DNA of 38,342 nucleotides from an uncultured Loktanella sp. (GTDB taxonomy: Bacteria > Pseudomonadota > Alphaproteobacteria > Rhodobacterales > Rhodobacteraceae), in the NCBI GenBank assembly GCA_913061335.1, contig CAJXTP010000002.1, positions 1 through 38,342 on the forward strand. The letters run 5' to 3'. Both the position numbers and the translations under genes were made by a program. The stretch's first letter is position 1. The number at the start of each line of letters is the position of its first letter. Under the pieces are notes generated by a model. That model saw only the letters and a program-made list of their open reading frames with translations, did not search any database and was not told where the DNA came from. Shown piece by piece: positions 18,355 through 27,904 of this stretch.

Positions 18355-19660
18355 TACCAGCCTGACACATCGCCGCGTCCTTCATATCGCGCTGCCGATC
18401 GTGTTGTCCAACGCGACGGTGCCGATCCTTGGCGTCGTGGATACAGGCGTTGTTGGGCAACTTGGGCTGGCAGCGCCGATCGGTGCCGTTGGCATTGGCG
18501 CTGTGATCCTGACTGCATTCTATTGGATTTTCGGGTTCTTGCGCATGGGCACGGCGGGGCTAACGGCCCAAGCCGCGGGCGCAAATGACGACGCCGAAGT
18601 CGCCGCCCTATTATCACGGTCATTATTGATTGGGCTCGGGGCAGGGGCTGTCATGATCCTCGCACAAATCCCGCTGTTCTGGCTCGCGTTTAAGGTCTCG
18701 CCTGCCAGCGCAGAGGTCGAAAACCTCGCGCGGCAATACATGAGCATTCGGGTCTGGTCGGCCCCCGCAACCATCGCACTTTACGGCATCATCGGTTGGC
18801 TTATCGCCCAAGAACGCACGGCAGGGGTCTTTGCGATCCAAGTCGTAATGAACGGCCTCAACATCGGGCTCGATTTGCTGTTCGTACTGCATTTCGACTG
18901 GGGGGTCGCGGGCGTCGGCTGGGCGACATTTATCGCAGAATGGGGCGGTTTACTGCTGGGGCTGTGGCTGTGCCGCGACGCATTTGCAGGGACCGCATGG
19001 CGCAATGCAGCACGGGTGTTTGACCGCGCGCGCCTGATCAACATGGGGGTCGTGAACTCTGACATTTTGATCCGGTCGGTACTATTACAAGCGATCTTCG
19101 TCAGCTTTCTATTTTGGGGCGCTGATTTCGGCGATGTGAACCTCGCAGCCAACCAAATCCTGCTGCAATTCCTGCACGTCACCGCCTATGCGCTTGATGG
19201 ATTTGCCGCCGCCGCAGAAAGCCTCGTTGGGCAAGCGCTGGGCGCGAAAAACGCGGCACGGCTCAGGCGGGGCGCACTGCTCACAAGCGGCTGGGGGGTG
19301 GCAGTCTGCGGCGCACTCGCACTTGCATTCGCTGTTGCAGGCCCGTCGATCATCGACATCATGACCACCGCACCAGATGTGCAATCAACTGCGCGCAATT
19401 ACCTGCCTTACATGATCGCCGCCCCCGTTGTTGGGGTCGCCGCGTGGATGTTTGACGGCATATTCATCGGGGCCACACGGTCACGCGACATGCGCAATAT
19501 GATGATCGTCTCGGCCATCGCATATTTCGCGGCCGTGATCCCCCTGATGGCATTATTCGGCAATCACGGGCTGTGGATCGGACTGTTGTTCAGCTTCATC
19601 GTGCGCGGTGCGACGCTTGCTTGGAAATATCCAGGGCTAGAGGCCGCAGCCTACAAATAA
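18347..19660 (+). CDS. MATE family efflux transporter (DinF-like)
   Basis: [65 protein letters not shown]. Confidence 0.93.
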   Translation: MADTSLTHRRVLHIALPIVLSNATVPILGVVDTGVVGQLGLAAPIGAVGIGAVILTAFYWIFGFLRMGTAGLTAQAAGANDDAEVAALLSRSLLIGLGAGAVMILAQIPLFWLAFKVSPASAEVENLARQYMSIRVWSAPATIALYGIIGWLIAQERTAGVFAIQVVMNGLNIGLDLLFVLHFDWGVAGVGWATFIAEWGGLLLGLWLCRDAFAGTAWRNAARVFDRARLINMGVVNSDILIRSVLLQAIFVSFLFWGADFGDVNLAANQILLQFLHVTAYALDGFAAAAESLVGQALGAKNAARLRRGALLTSGWGVAVCGALALAFAVAGPSIIDIMTTAPDVQSTARNYLPYMIAAPVVGVAAWMFDGIFIGATRSRDMRNMMIVSAIAYFAAVIPLMALFGNHGLWIGLLFSFIVRGATLAWKYPGLEAAAYK

Positions 19661-20700
19661 TCCGCACGCCCCGTGCCAACAGCATCCGCAACATTGGCAA
19701 AACCGTCTTTTTCCAGCAGCTTATCAAGACCACGGGCGATATCATCAGCCAGCGAAATACCACCGTAAACCAGCGCGGTATATAGCTGCACAGCCGACGC
19801 ACCGGCACGGATTTTGGCATAGGCTTGGGCGGCGGACCCAACACCACCAACACCGATCAATGGCAGATCTGTGCGTTCAGACATCTGCGCCAAAACGCGG
19901 GTGGATTTTTCAAACAATGGCTGACCAGACAGACCACCAGACTCGCGGGCATACTGACCATGCAGGCCATTACGGTCCAGCGTCGTATTCGTCGTGATGA
20001 TGCCCGCAATGCCTGATGCATCGGCGACAGCGGCGACGTCATCCAGTTCGGCTTCATCCAGATCAGGGGCGATTTTCAGAAAAATAGACACCGGACGATC
20101 AAGCCCAGCATTGGTCTGCATGACACTGTCCAACAACGCAGCAAGCGCCGCCTTACCTTGCAAATCACGCAGGCTTTCTGTGTTTGGCGATGATACATTG
20201 ACCGTCGCGAAATCCAGAAATTCGCCGCAATACGCAAGAACTTTGGAAAAATCGGCAGAGCGATCTTCGCTGTCTTTATTGGCACCAAGGTTCAGACCAA
20301 TGATCCCCTTTGGGCGCACCGTCAGACGGGCCAACGCCAATTCCATACCCTTATTGTTGAACCCAAAACGGTTGATCGCAGCGCGGTCCTTCTTGAGACG
20401 AAACAGGCGGGGCTGCGGGTTGCCAGCTTGGGCGCGCGGCGTGATCGCACCAACCTCCAAAAACCCGAACCCGCAGCGCGATAAGGGGCGCAGCGCCGTG
20501 GCGTTCTTGTCAAACCCAGCGGCCAATCCGATCGGATTTGGCAAATCCAACCCGGCAACTGTGGTGCGCAAACGATCCGATGTGAATGGGCCGCGTTTCG
20601 GGCCAAGACCCATTTGCAATGCCTTGATCGACAACCCATGGGCGCGCTCTGGGTCCATCATGCGCAATGCGCGCAGGCCAACGTTTTCAATCAATCTCAT
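19651..20700 (-). CDS. pyrD: Dihydroorotate dehydrogenase (quinone)
   Basis: [85 protein letters not shown]. Confidence 0.96.
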   Translation of the reverse strand: MRLIENVGLRALRMMDPERAHGLSIKALQMGLGPKRGPFTSDRLRTTVAGLDLPNPIGLAAGFDKNATALRPLSRCGFGFLEVGAITPRAQAGNPQPRLFRLKKDRAAINRFGFNNKGMELALARLTVRPKGIIGLNLGANKDSEDRSADFSKVLAYCGEFLDFATVNVSSPNTESLRDLQGKAALAALLDSVMQTNAGLDRPVSIFLKIAPDLDEAELDDVAAVADASGIAGIITTNTTLDRNGLHGQYARESGGLSGQPLFEKSTRVLAQMSERTDLPLIGVGGVGSAAQAYAKIRAGASAVQLYTALVYGGISLADDIARGLDKLLEKDGFANVADAVGTGRADYL

Positions 20701-21029
20701 GATAGCTCCGGAAATTGGTGGGTGCCGTTGGCAATGGACAGGGGCTTGGCCCAGACCACATCAACCATGGTTAATTCGCGGTAAAGATGCGGGAAAGACG
20801 CTCCGCCGCGCGATGTTTCCCATTCCAAACCGTCCAGACCATCGGCCTCAACGGCGATCAGCATCAGATCAGGCACATCTGCGAAATACAGCGCTGCGGT
20901 TTTAACAACGGTATCAGCCCCTGAAAAATGCACATAACCATCAGCCAGATCAATCGGGGCACCTTTGGTTGTGCCCTCGGCTTGCAGGTCGGCCCACTCG
21001 GAGTCGCGGAAAATTTTGAATATCAACAT
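20697..21029 (-). CDS. DUF952-like protein
   Basis: [65 protein letters not shown]...[19 protein letters not shown] overlap with pyrD. Confidence 0.85.
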   Translation of the reverse strand: MLIFKIFRDSEWADLQAEGTTKGAPIDLADGYVHFSGADTVVKTAALYFADVPDLMLIAVEADGLDGLEWETSRGGASFPHLYRELTMVDVVWAKPLSIANGTHQFPELS

Positions 21030-21148
21030 GGGCGTCGGTTTGGACGCTGCACGCAGATTGGTCAAGCGGGTGAAATGGCTTCGGCATTTGACTCCTACAG
21101 CGCAGACAGGCCACTGTGATGTATATCCAACCTTGGGGGACCCAAAAC

Positions 21149-22708
21149 ATGCTTTCACGTATCCTGACATCCACTTGTGCGCTGGCGATGACCGCTGGCA
21201 TGGCGGCGGCGGATTATTCGCTGACCATTCTGCACACCAATGATTTCCACGCGCGATTCGAACCCGTTAGCAAATATGACAGTGGCTGTGGCGCAGAAGA
21301 CAACGCCGAGGGCAAATGCTTTGGCGGATCAGCGCGGCTTGTGACAGCGATCAACGATGCGCGCGCACGGACAAACAACGCGATCCTCGTGGATGGGGGC
21401 GACCAATTCCAAGGCACGCTATTCTACACATACTACAAAGGCAAACTTGCCGCCGAGATGATGAACAAGCTGGGCTATGACGGCATGACTGTCGGCAACC
21501 ACGAATTTGACGACGGACCAGAAGTGCTGGCTGGCTTCATGGATGCGATCAACTTCCCGATCCTGATGTCCAACGCTGACGTCTCCGGTGAACCACTGCT
21601 CGCGGGCAAACTCGCGAAATCCACAGTGATCGAACGCGGCGGCGAAAAGATCGGCCTGATCGGCCTGACACCACAAGACACCGACGATCTGGCCAGCCCG
21701 GGCGATAACGTGATCTTCACCGATCCATCCGACGCGGTGCAAGGCGAAGTCGACAAGCTGACTGCAATGGGCGTGAACAAAATCATCGTGCTGTCGCACT
21801 CTAGCTATCTGGTCGACCAACAAGTCGCGGCCAACACCACGGGCGTTGACGTGATCGTCGGCGGTCACTCGAACACCCTGCTGTCCAACACCAACGACCG
21901 TGCGTCTGGACCGTATCCAACAATGGTTGGGGACACTGCCATCGTGCAGGCCTACGCATATGGTAAATATCTCGGCGAGCTGAACGTGACGTTCAACGAC
22001 GCGGGCGAAATTGTCACAGCCGAGGGCGAGCCTATACTTATTGACGGCACCGTGACCGAAGACGCTGAAACAGTGGCACGCATCGCTGAAATGGCGATCC
22101 CACTGGAAGAAATCCGCACCAAGGTTGTGGCATCATCAGCCGCAGCCATTGAAGGCGACCGTTCAGTTTGCCGCGTGATGGAATGCGAAATGGGCAACCT
22201 CGTGGCTGACGCGATGCTTGACCGTGTGGCCAACCAAGGGATTGTGATTGCGATCGCAAACTCTGGCGGTGTGCGTGCGTCAATCGATGCTGGCGACGTG
22301 ACAATGGGCGAAGTTTACACAGTGCTTCCGTTCCAGAACACGCTGTCCACGTTTCAAGTATCCGGCGATATGCTCATGGCAGCGCTTGAAAACGGCGTGT
22401 CGCAATATGAAGAAGTTGCGGGTCGGTTCCCACAAGTTGCAGGCATGTCGTACACAGTTGATCCAGCAGCCGAAGTCGGCGCACGGATCTCCGACGTCAT
22501 GATCGGCGGCGCAGCCATTGATCTGGCCGCAACTTATGGCGTTGTGTCCAACAACTACGTGCGGGGCGGCGGCGACGGCTACAAAATGTTCCGCGACGCA
22601 GCCAACGCCTATGATTTCGGCCCGGACGTGGCAGAAGTGATGGCGGACTACATGGCAGCCCAAGGCGACTACGTGCCTTACACAGACGGTCGCATTACTG
22701 TGAAATAA
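21149..22708 (+). CDS. Exported bifunctional metallophosphatase/5'-nucleotidase
   Basis: Signal peptide MLSRILTSTCALAMTAGMAAA; ILHTNDFHARFEP, LVDGGDQFQGTLFY, MTVGNHEFDDGPE, GGHSNTLL; C-terminal 5'-nucleotidase domain. Confidence 0.93.
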   Translation: MLSRILTSTCALAMTAGMAAADYSLTILHTNDFHARFEPVSKYDSGCGAEDNAEGKCFGGSARLVTAINDARARTNNAILVDGGDQFQGTLFYTYYKGKLAAEMMNKLGYDGMTVGNHEFDDGPEVLAGFMDAINFPILMSNADVSGEPLLAGKLAKSTVIERGGEKIGLIGLTPQDTDDLASPGDNVIFTDPSDAVQGEVDKLTAMGVNKIIVLSHSSYLVDQQVAANTTGVDVIVGGHSNTLLSNTNDRASGPYPTMVGDTAIVQAYAYGKYLGELNVTFNDAGEIVTAEGEPILIDGTVTEDAETVARIAEMAIPLEEIRTKVVASSAAAIEGDRSVCRVMECEMGNLVADAMLDRVANQGIVIAIANSGGVRASIDAGDVTMGEVYTVLPFQNTLSTFQVSGDMLMAALENGVSQYEEVAGRFPQVAGMSYTVDPAAEVGARISDVMIGGAAIDLAATYGVVSNNYVRGGGDGYKMFRDAANAYDFGPDVAEVMADYMAAQGDYVPYTDGRITVK

Positions 22709-22730
22709 CCACACGATCAGTCGAAATATT

Positions 22731-22763
22731 GCCCTCGGCGCAGACATGCGGCGGGGGCTTTTT
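22731..22763 (+). terminator. Rho-independent terminator
   Basis: gccctcggcgc-agacat-gcggcgggggc-ttttt: 10 of 11 positions paired (one G-U). Confidence 0.8.
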
Positions 22764-22927
22764 GCTATCTAAGGTTGAATTATACGGATCAATTGCAATT
22801 TCTATGGCGTGGGGTTTGCAAATCCGGACGAAGCACGACAGTATTCATTATGGATCGTAGGGATTGTCGCCGCTCGGATCTTGGTTTTGTATGTACCTCG
22901 GTGACGTGTAGAGTAGGAACGGTTTTG

Positions 22928-24910
22928 ATGGCCGAATTGCGGCTTGTTACACAGAAATTGAGATCTGTGATGGATCTAGCGTGGGTTCTTCCGACAATTA
23001 TTTCAATTATAATAGTCGAGACCACCCTACTTCTGGGCATCGCGCTTCCAGTACCATTTTTTATCATAATTATCTGCGTCGTCATTGCGGGATCAATAGG
23101 CGGGAGACGCGCGGGGTTTATCGCTGGAATTTTCGCTAGCCTATATCTTTTTCGCGCCTATTCCTTCGAATTTGGTCCTGCGACATTGTCCGGTGGCCTA
23201 CCGCAAACCATCGCTGGGGCGGCATTTTTCATTCTGATAGGCACATTGCTTGGTCGGTTGAGGGATCAGCTGAACGCCAACATCATATCGTTGCGCGATG
23301 TCGAGCAACGGCTTCGGGCATCGCTGCGAGAGGAAACAGCCGAGAAAGACGCGCAAGCCGACAAGGTTGCTGAAAGTGAAACAAGACTGAACGCGGCCAT
23401 AAGGATCGCCGGTATCGGTTACTTTTCATTCGATATAGGCTCCGGAGAATGTACATTCTGCTCCGAACAGCACGCGGCCCATCTTGGGCTGACACCGGAC
23501 GAATTTTGCGCCGGAACAGCCGGCCCTGAAATACAATTATTCTATATTCACGCTGATGATCGCGACAAAGTTCTAGATGCGTTAGCGCGAATATATGCTG
23601 GCGAGAACCAGACCATTGAGTACCGCACGGTGCATCCAAACGGTGAGGTCAGATATATCCGCGAATTTGAAGAGCCGGTTTTCGATGAGTACGGTAAAGT
23701 GGTCGCAAATGTAGGCACGAGTATAGATATGACTGAGCTGCGCCAGGCCGAAGCGGGTGCACGCCAATCGCAACGGATCGAGGCCATCGGCACCCTGACA
23801 GGCGGCGTGGCGCATGATTTCAACAATATACTTGCGATCATACTCGGAAACTTGGAACTGAGCCAAGAAACCGACAGCCCCGAAGATATGAGGGACCTTA
23901 TCCAAACCTCGATCAAGGCGACCAAGCGCGGTGCGGACCTGACAAAAAGTCTCCTTAGTTTTGCACGACGCGCGCAGCTAAAGCCTGCGCGGCTCAATTT
24001 GAACCAAACTATTCAAAGCACCATGACGTGGGCCACCCGTGTCCTGCCCGCCACGATCGATATCGAAAATGCGCTCATGGAGGATCTTTGGGATGTAGAA
24101 TTGGATGCGACTTCAACAGAGAATGCGCTCATTAACATCCTTCTAAACGCACGCGATGCGATGCCAAACGGTGGCAAGTTGACGATTGAGACTGTCAACA
24201 TGTGGATCGGCGACGATTTTGTCTATGGACGCGATGATGATATCGGGCCGGGCCGTTATGTCATGTTGGCGATCAGCGATACTGGCCACGGAATCTCGCT
24301 GGACAAATTCGAAAAGATTTTTGAACCCTTCTATACTGAGAAACCAGTTGGTCAGGGGTCTGGACTGGGGCTCTCGATGGTGCACGGCTTTATTAAGCAG
24401 TCGGGTGGTGCGATCCGCATCTACTCCGAAGTTGGGGTTGGAACAAAGTTTAAGCTTTTCTTCAAGGCAACCGCGCAAAGCTCGGTTAAATCTTCAGCTC
24501 GGGCGCGCGCGAAGCCTGTTCTTCCAAGCAAGCAGACCGAAATTCTCGTTGTTGAAGATCAAGGCGAAGTTATGCGCGTCCTAGACCGTATTTTGGAAGA
24601 CGCCGGGTATTCGGTTACGACCGCAAGCAGCGGCGACGAAGCACTGAAAATTTTTGAAAAGCCCAATCGGTTTGACCTTGTTCTGGCTGATATCGTGATG
24701 CCCGGCAAACTTCAGGGGCCCGCACTGGCAAAAGCCATCCGATTGATTGATCCCGACATACCGTTTGTTTTCCTGTCCGGTTATGCTGCCGACGCAGGGG
24801 CACACGACAGCGTCAGGCCATCGGATATTCGCTTGATGAAGCCAGTGAGCCGACACGAGCTTTTGCGCGCGGTGTCCAAAGCACTTAAATCGGTCGACGA
24901 ATACGACTAA
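22928..24910 (+). CDS. Hybrid sensor histidine kinase (TM region - PAS - HisKA - HATPase_c - REC)
   Basis: N-terminal TM helices; IGTLTGGVAHDFNNILAIILGNLEL H-box; NALINILLNARDAMPNGG N-box; GQGSGLGLSMVHGFIKQSGG; REC with LADIVMPG and FLSGY. Start at 22928 chosen by inspection. Confidence 0.9.
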   Translation: MAELRLVTQKLRSVMDLAWVLPTIISIIIVETTLLLGIALPVPFFIIIICVVIAGSIGGRRAGFIAGIFASLYLFRAYSFEFGPATLSGGLPQTIAGAAFFILIGTLLGRLRDQLNANIISLRDVEQRLRASLREETAEKDAQADKVAESETRLNAAIRIAGIGYFSFDIGSGECTFCSEQHAAHLGLTPDEFCAGTAGPEIQLFYIHADDRDKVLDALARIYAGENQTIEYRTVHPNGEVRYIREFEEPVFDEYGKVVANVGTSIDMTELRQAEAGARQSQRIEAIGTLTGGVAHDFNNILAIILGNLELSQETDSPEDMRDLIQTSIKATKRGADLTKSLLSFARRAQLKPARLNLNQTIQSTMTWATRVLPATIDIENALMEDLWDVELDATSTENALINILLNARDAMPNGGKLTIETVNMWIGDDFVYGRDDDIGPGRYVMLAISDTGHGISLDKFEKIFEPFYTEKPVGQGSGLGLSMVHGFIKQSGGAIRIYSEVGVGTKFKLFFKATAQSSVKSSARARAKPVLPSKQTEILVVEDQGEVMRVLDRILEDAGYSVTTASSGDEALKIFEKPNRFDLVLADIVMPGKLQGPALAKAIRLIDPDIPFVFLSGYAADAGAHDSVRPSDIRLMKPVSRHELLRAVSKALKSVDEYD

Positions 24911-24999
24911 GAAACTTGCCTATGCCGATCAATCAGATGCGTCGTCTTTTCGCTTTGACGCGGCCAATCGTACAGCGATACCTGCGCGAAAAACGGCAT

Positions 25000-25032
25000 A
25001 TGCAAAACTTATGCAAAACTTATGCAATAATT
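25000..25032. repeat. 11-bp tandem repeat atgcaaaactt (two perfect copies and one degenerate)
   Basis: atgcaaaactt-atgcaaaactt-atgcaataatt. Confidence 0.85.
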
Positions 25033-25072
25033 ACCCACTTTTAGCGGCTCGTTTTGCCGCTATAGTCGCGCC

Positions 25073-25726
25073 ATGTGTGGACGTATGGCCTTCACTTTGC
25101 CCCATGAAGCGATGGCCCAAATGTTTGATGCGACCGCGTCCAACGACCTGCCAGATGTGCCCAACTATAACGTCTGCCCGACCACCCAAGTCGGGGTCGT
25201 GACATCATCGCAAGGGCTGCGCCGCCTGCGCCCGATGCGCTGGGGATTTATCCCTAAATGGTACCAAAAACCAGGCGGCGGGCCGCTGTTAATCAATGCA
25301 CGATCGGAAACAATTGCTGAAAAGCCAGCCTTTCGCGATGCATGCCGGACCCGTCGTTGTTTGGTCGCAGTTTCTGGTTTTTATGAATGGGAACGGGGGG
25401 ATAACGCCAAACCCTTGCCGTGGTACGTGACCCGCACAGACGCACAGCCAATGGTTTTTGGCGGCATTTGGCAGCAATGGGACGACCAGAATACTTTTGC
25501 CATCGTCACCACAGATGCCAATGATGCGATGGCCAAAATCCACCACCGGCTGCCGGTGATATTGACGCCAGATCAATGGGCGCTTTGGCTCGGTGAACGG
25601 GGCAAGGGGGCGGCTGCGTTGATGACCAGCGCGCCAGAAGATGCCCTTTGTTTTCAACGTGTTGGCTTGAGTGTGAATTCGAACAGGGCAACGGGTCCGG
25701 CCCTCATTGAGCCGATTTCGATCTGA
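25073..25726 (+). CDS. SOS response-associated peptidase (SRAP; YedK/HMCES-like)
   Basis: MCGRMAF with Cys2; LRPMRWGFIPKWY; NARSETIAEKPAFRDACRTRRCLVAVSGFYEWER; HHRLPVIL. Confidence 0.95.
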   Translation: MCGRMAFTLPHEAMAQMFDATASNDLPDVPNYNVCPTTQVGVVTSSQGLRRLRPMRWGFIPKWYQKPGGGPLLINARSETIAEKPAFRDACRTRRCLVAVSGFYEWERGDNAKPLPWYVTRTDAQPMVFGGIWQQWDDQNTFAIVTTDANDAMAKIHHRLPVILTPDQWALWLGERGKGAAALMTSAPEDALCFQRVGLSVNSNRATGPALIEPISI

Positions 25727-25875
25727 TAACAGTTTGATCTCGCGCATCGCCGCGGTCGTAAACCTACGTTTGGGCTCAGTCGCTAAAAAATTGCCAATTG
25801 AGCCGCCTTTTGGTGGGTAAATGCGCTAAATGGGGTTGCATGCCCTGCCTCCATCGCCATATAGAAAAAGCGCAC

Positions 25876-25949
25876 GCGGGCGTTGTGTAATGGTAAGACC
25901 TCAGTTTTCCAAACTGAAGACACGGGTTCGATTCCCGTCGCCCGCTCCA
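25876..25949 (+). tRNA. tRNA-Gly (TCC), CCA encoded
   Basis: Acceptor gcgggcg/cgcccgc; anticodon arm tcagt-tttccaa-actga; T-arm ttcgatt. Confidence 0.96.
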
Positions 25950-25998
25950 ATCCTTTCCGTGTGTGCAAACTATGATGCCACGCAAAAGGAATGCCTCT

Positions 25999-27792
25999 AT
26001 GTCAGACGCCGAAAGCTATGCCGCCGATAAACGTGAACCATCCAAAAAGGTTGGCGCGGTGGGCCAGCTTTTGCCGTTTGTAAAACCTTATAAAGGCATG
26101 GTGCTTTTGGCGTTGATTGCGCTGACGTTTACCGCGCTGATTTCGCTGGTGATGCCGCTGGCTGTCCGTCAAATCGTTGATAACTTTGATATTGCCGAAA
26201 ATACCCTGCTGGACCGTTACTTTGCGATGGCATTCGTTGTGGCCGCTCTTTTGGCTGTCGGCACCGCGTTGCGTTACTATCTCGTGACGCGGCTGGGCGA
26301 ACGCATCGTCGCGGATATCCGGGTCGCAGTCTTCGACAAAATGATCGGCATGTCGCCTGCGTTTTTTGAACGTGTGATGACCGGTGAAGTGCTTAGCCGG
26401 ATCACAACAGACACCACGCTTATCCTGTCCGTGATTGGGTCGTCGGTGTCGATTGCACTGCGCAACGTGCTGATCCTGTTTGGTGGCATCGGCCTAATGC
26501 TGTGGACGTCGGTAAAGATGACGGGCCTTGTTTTATGGCCGATCCCTGTCGTGTTGATCCCCGTGGTTTTGTTGGGCCGCCGTGTCCGCAAGCTTAGCCG
26601 CGAAAATCAGGATTGGATCGCCGTATCATCCGGCGATGCATCGGAACAATTGCTGTCCGCCCAAACTGTGCAAGCGTTTACCCATGAAAATCTGTCGCGC
26701 GCCAAATTCCGCGGCGTGACCGAGAAAAGCTTTGTCGCAGCCAAGCGCCGGATCGCAACCCGTGCTGTGATGACCGCTATCGTGATCTTTATCGCATTTT
26801 CCGCCGTTGTTGGCTTCCTTTGGATGGGGGCCGCCGACGTGCGTGACGGCACCATTAGCATCGGCGAACTGGTCCAATTTATGATCTACACGATCATGGT
26901 TGCGGGCGCGCTGGGCGCGTTGACTGAAATTTGGGGCGAATTACAACGTGCTGCAGGTGCGACTGAGCGGTTGGTGGAGCTGCTGAACGCCGAGGACGCC
27001 GTGAGCGATCCAGCGTCGCCGGTGGCCGTACCTGATACACAAGCTGCTGAAATCACTTTTGAAAATGTGACCTTCGCCTATCCAGGGCGGCCAAGTATTT
27101 CGGCCTTGGATGAAATTTCTCTAACCGTGAAGCCGGGTGAAAGCATCGCCTTGGTTGGCCCGTCTGGCGCAGGTAAATCTACGGTTATTCAGCTGCTTCA
27201 GCGGTTCTATGACCCGCAGCAGGGATCGATCAAAATTGATGGTGTTGATCTGCGTGATATGGCGCGGATGGACTTTCGCAAACATGTTGCACTTGTCCCG
27301 CAAGACCCAGTGATCTTTGCCGATACGGCGCGCGAAAACATTCGGTTCGGTCGCCCTGATGCGTCGGACGCGGAGGTTGAAACCGCAGCCCGTGCCGCCG
27401 CTGCGCATGATTTCCTGACGGCACTGCCTGACGGGTACGACAGCGATGTTGGCGAACGTGGTGTGATGCTGTCGGGTGGGCAAAAACAACGGATCGCGAT
27501 TGCACGTGCGATTTTGCGCGACGCGCCAATTTTGTTGCTAGACGAGGCGACAAGCGCGCTGGATGCCGAAAGCGAATTGGCTGTGCAAACCGCCGTCGAA
27601 GACCTTGCGCGGACCCGCACGACAATTATCGTCGCACACCGCCTTGCAACCGTGAAACAGGCCGACCGAATTGTCGTGTTTGATCAGGGGCGGATCGTCG
27701 CAATGGGAACTCATGATGACCTCGTGGCCGAGGGCGGACTTTATGCGCGACTGGCCAGATTGCAGTTCACCAGTGGTGAAACCGCGCAATAA
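25999..27792 (+). CDS. ABC exporter, fused TMD-NBD (MsbA/ABCB10-like)
   Basis: Walker A GPSGAGKST; LSGGQKQRIAIARAILRDAPILLLDEATSALD. Confidence 0.95.
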   Translation: MSDAESYAADKREPSKKVGAVGQLLPFVKPYKGMVLLALIALTFTALISLVMPLAVRQIVDNFDIAENTLLDRYFAMAFVVAALLAVGTALRYYLVTRLGERIVADIRVAVFDKMIGMSPAFFERVMTGEVLSRITTDTTLILSVIGSSVSIALRNVLILFGGIGLMLWTSVKMTGLVLWPIPVVLIPVVLLGRRVRKLSRENQDWIAVSSGDASEQLLSAQTVQAFTHENLSRAKFRGVTEKSFVAAKRRIATRAVMTAIVIFIAFSAVVGFLWMGAADVRDGTISIGELVQFMIYTIMVAGALGALTEIWGELQRAAGATERLVELLNAEDAVSDPASPVAVPDTQAAEITFENVTFAYPGRPSISALDEISLTVKPGESIALVGPSGAGKSTVIQLLQRFYDPQQGSIKIDGVDLRDMARMDFRKHVALVPQDPVIFADTARENIRFGRPDASDAEVETAARAAAAHDFLTALPDGYDSDVGERGVMLSGGQKQRIAIARAILRDAPILLLDEATSALDAESELAVQTAVEDLARTRTTIIVAHRLATVKQADRIVVFDQGRIVAMGTHDDLVAEGGLYARLARLQFTSGETAQ

Positions 27793-27904
27793 TCGCGGAT
27801 TTCGTAGCGTCAGACTTGCCTATTCGCGATAAATTCCACAGTCTAACCCCAACATATTTCACATGACGAATTACTGTGAAAAACCAACAGGGGAGGAGAT
27901 TGGT

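Noticed and set aside
19994-20905. 303-aa plus-strand ORF
   Set aside because: Antisense to pyrD and the DUF952-like gene; low-complexity composition and no recognisable domain.
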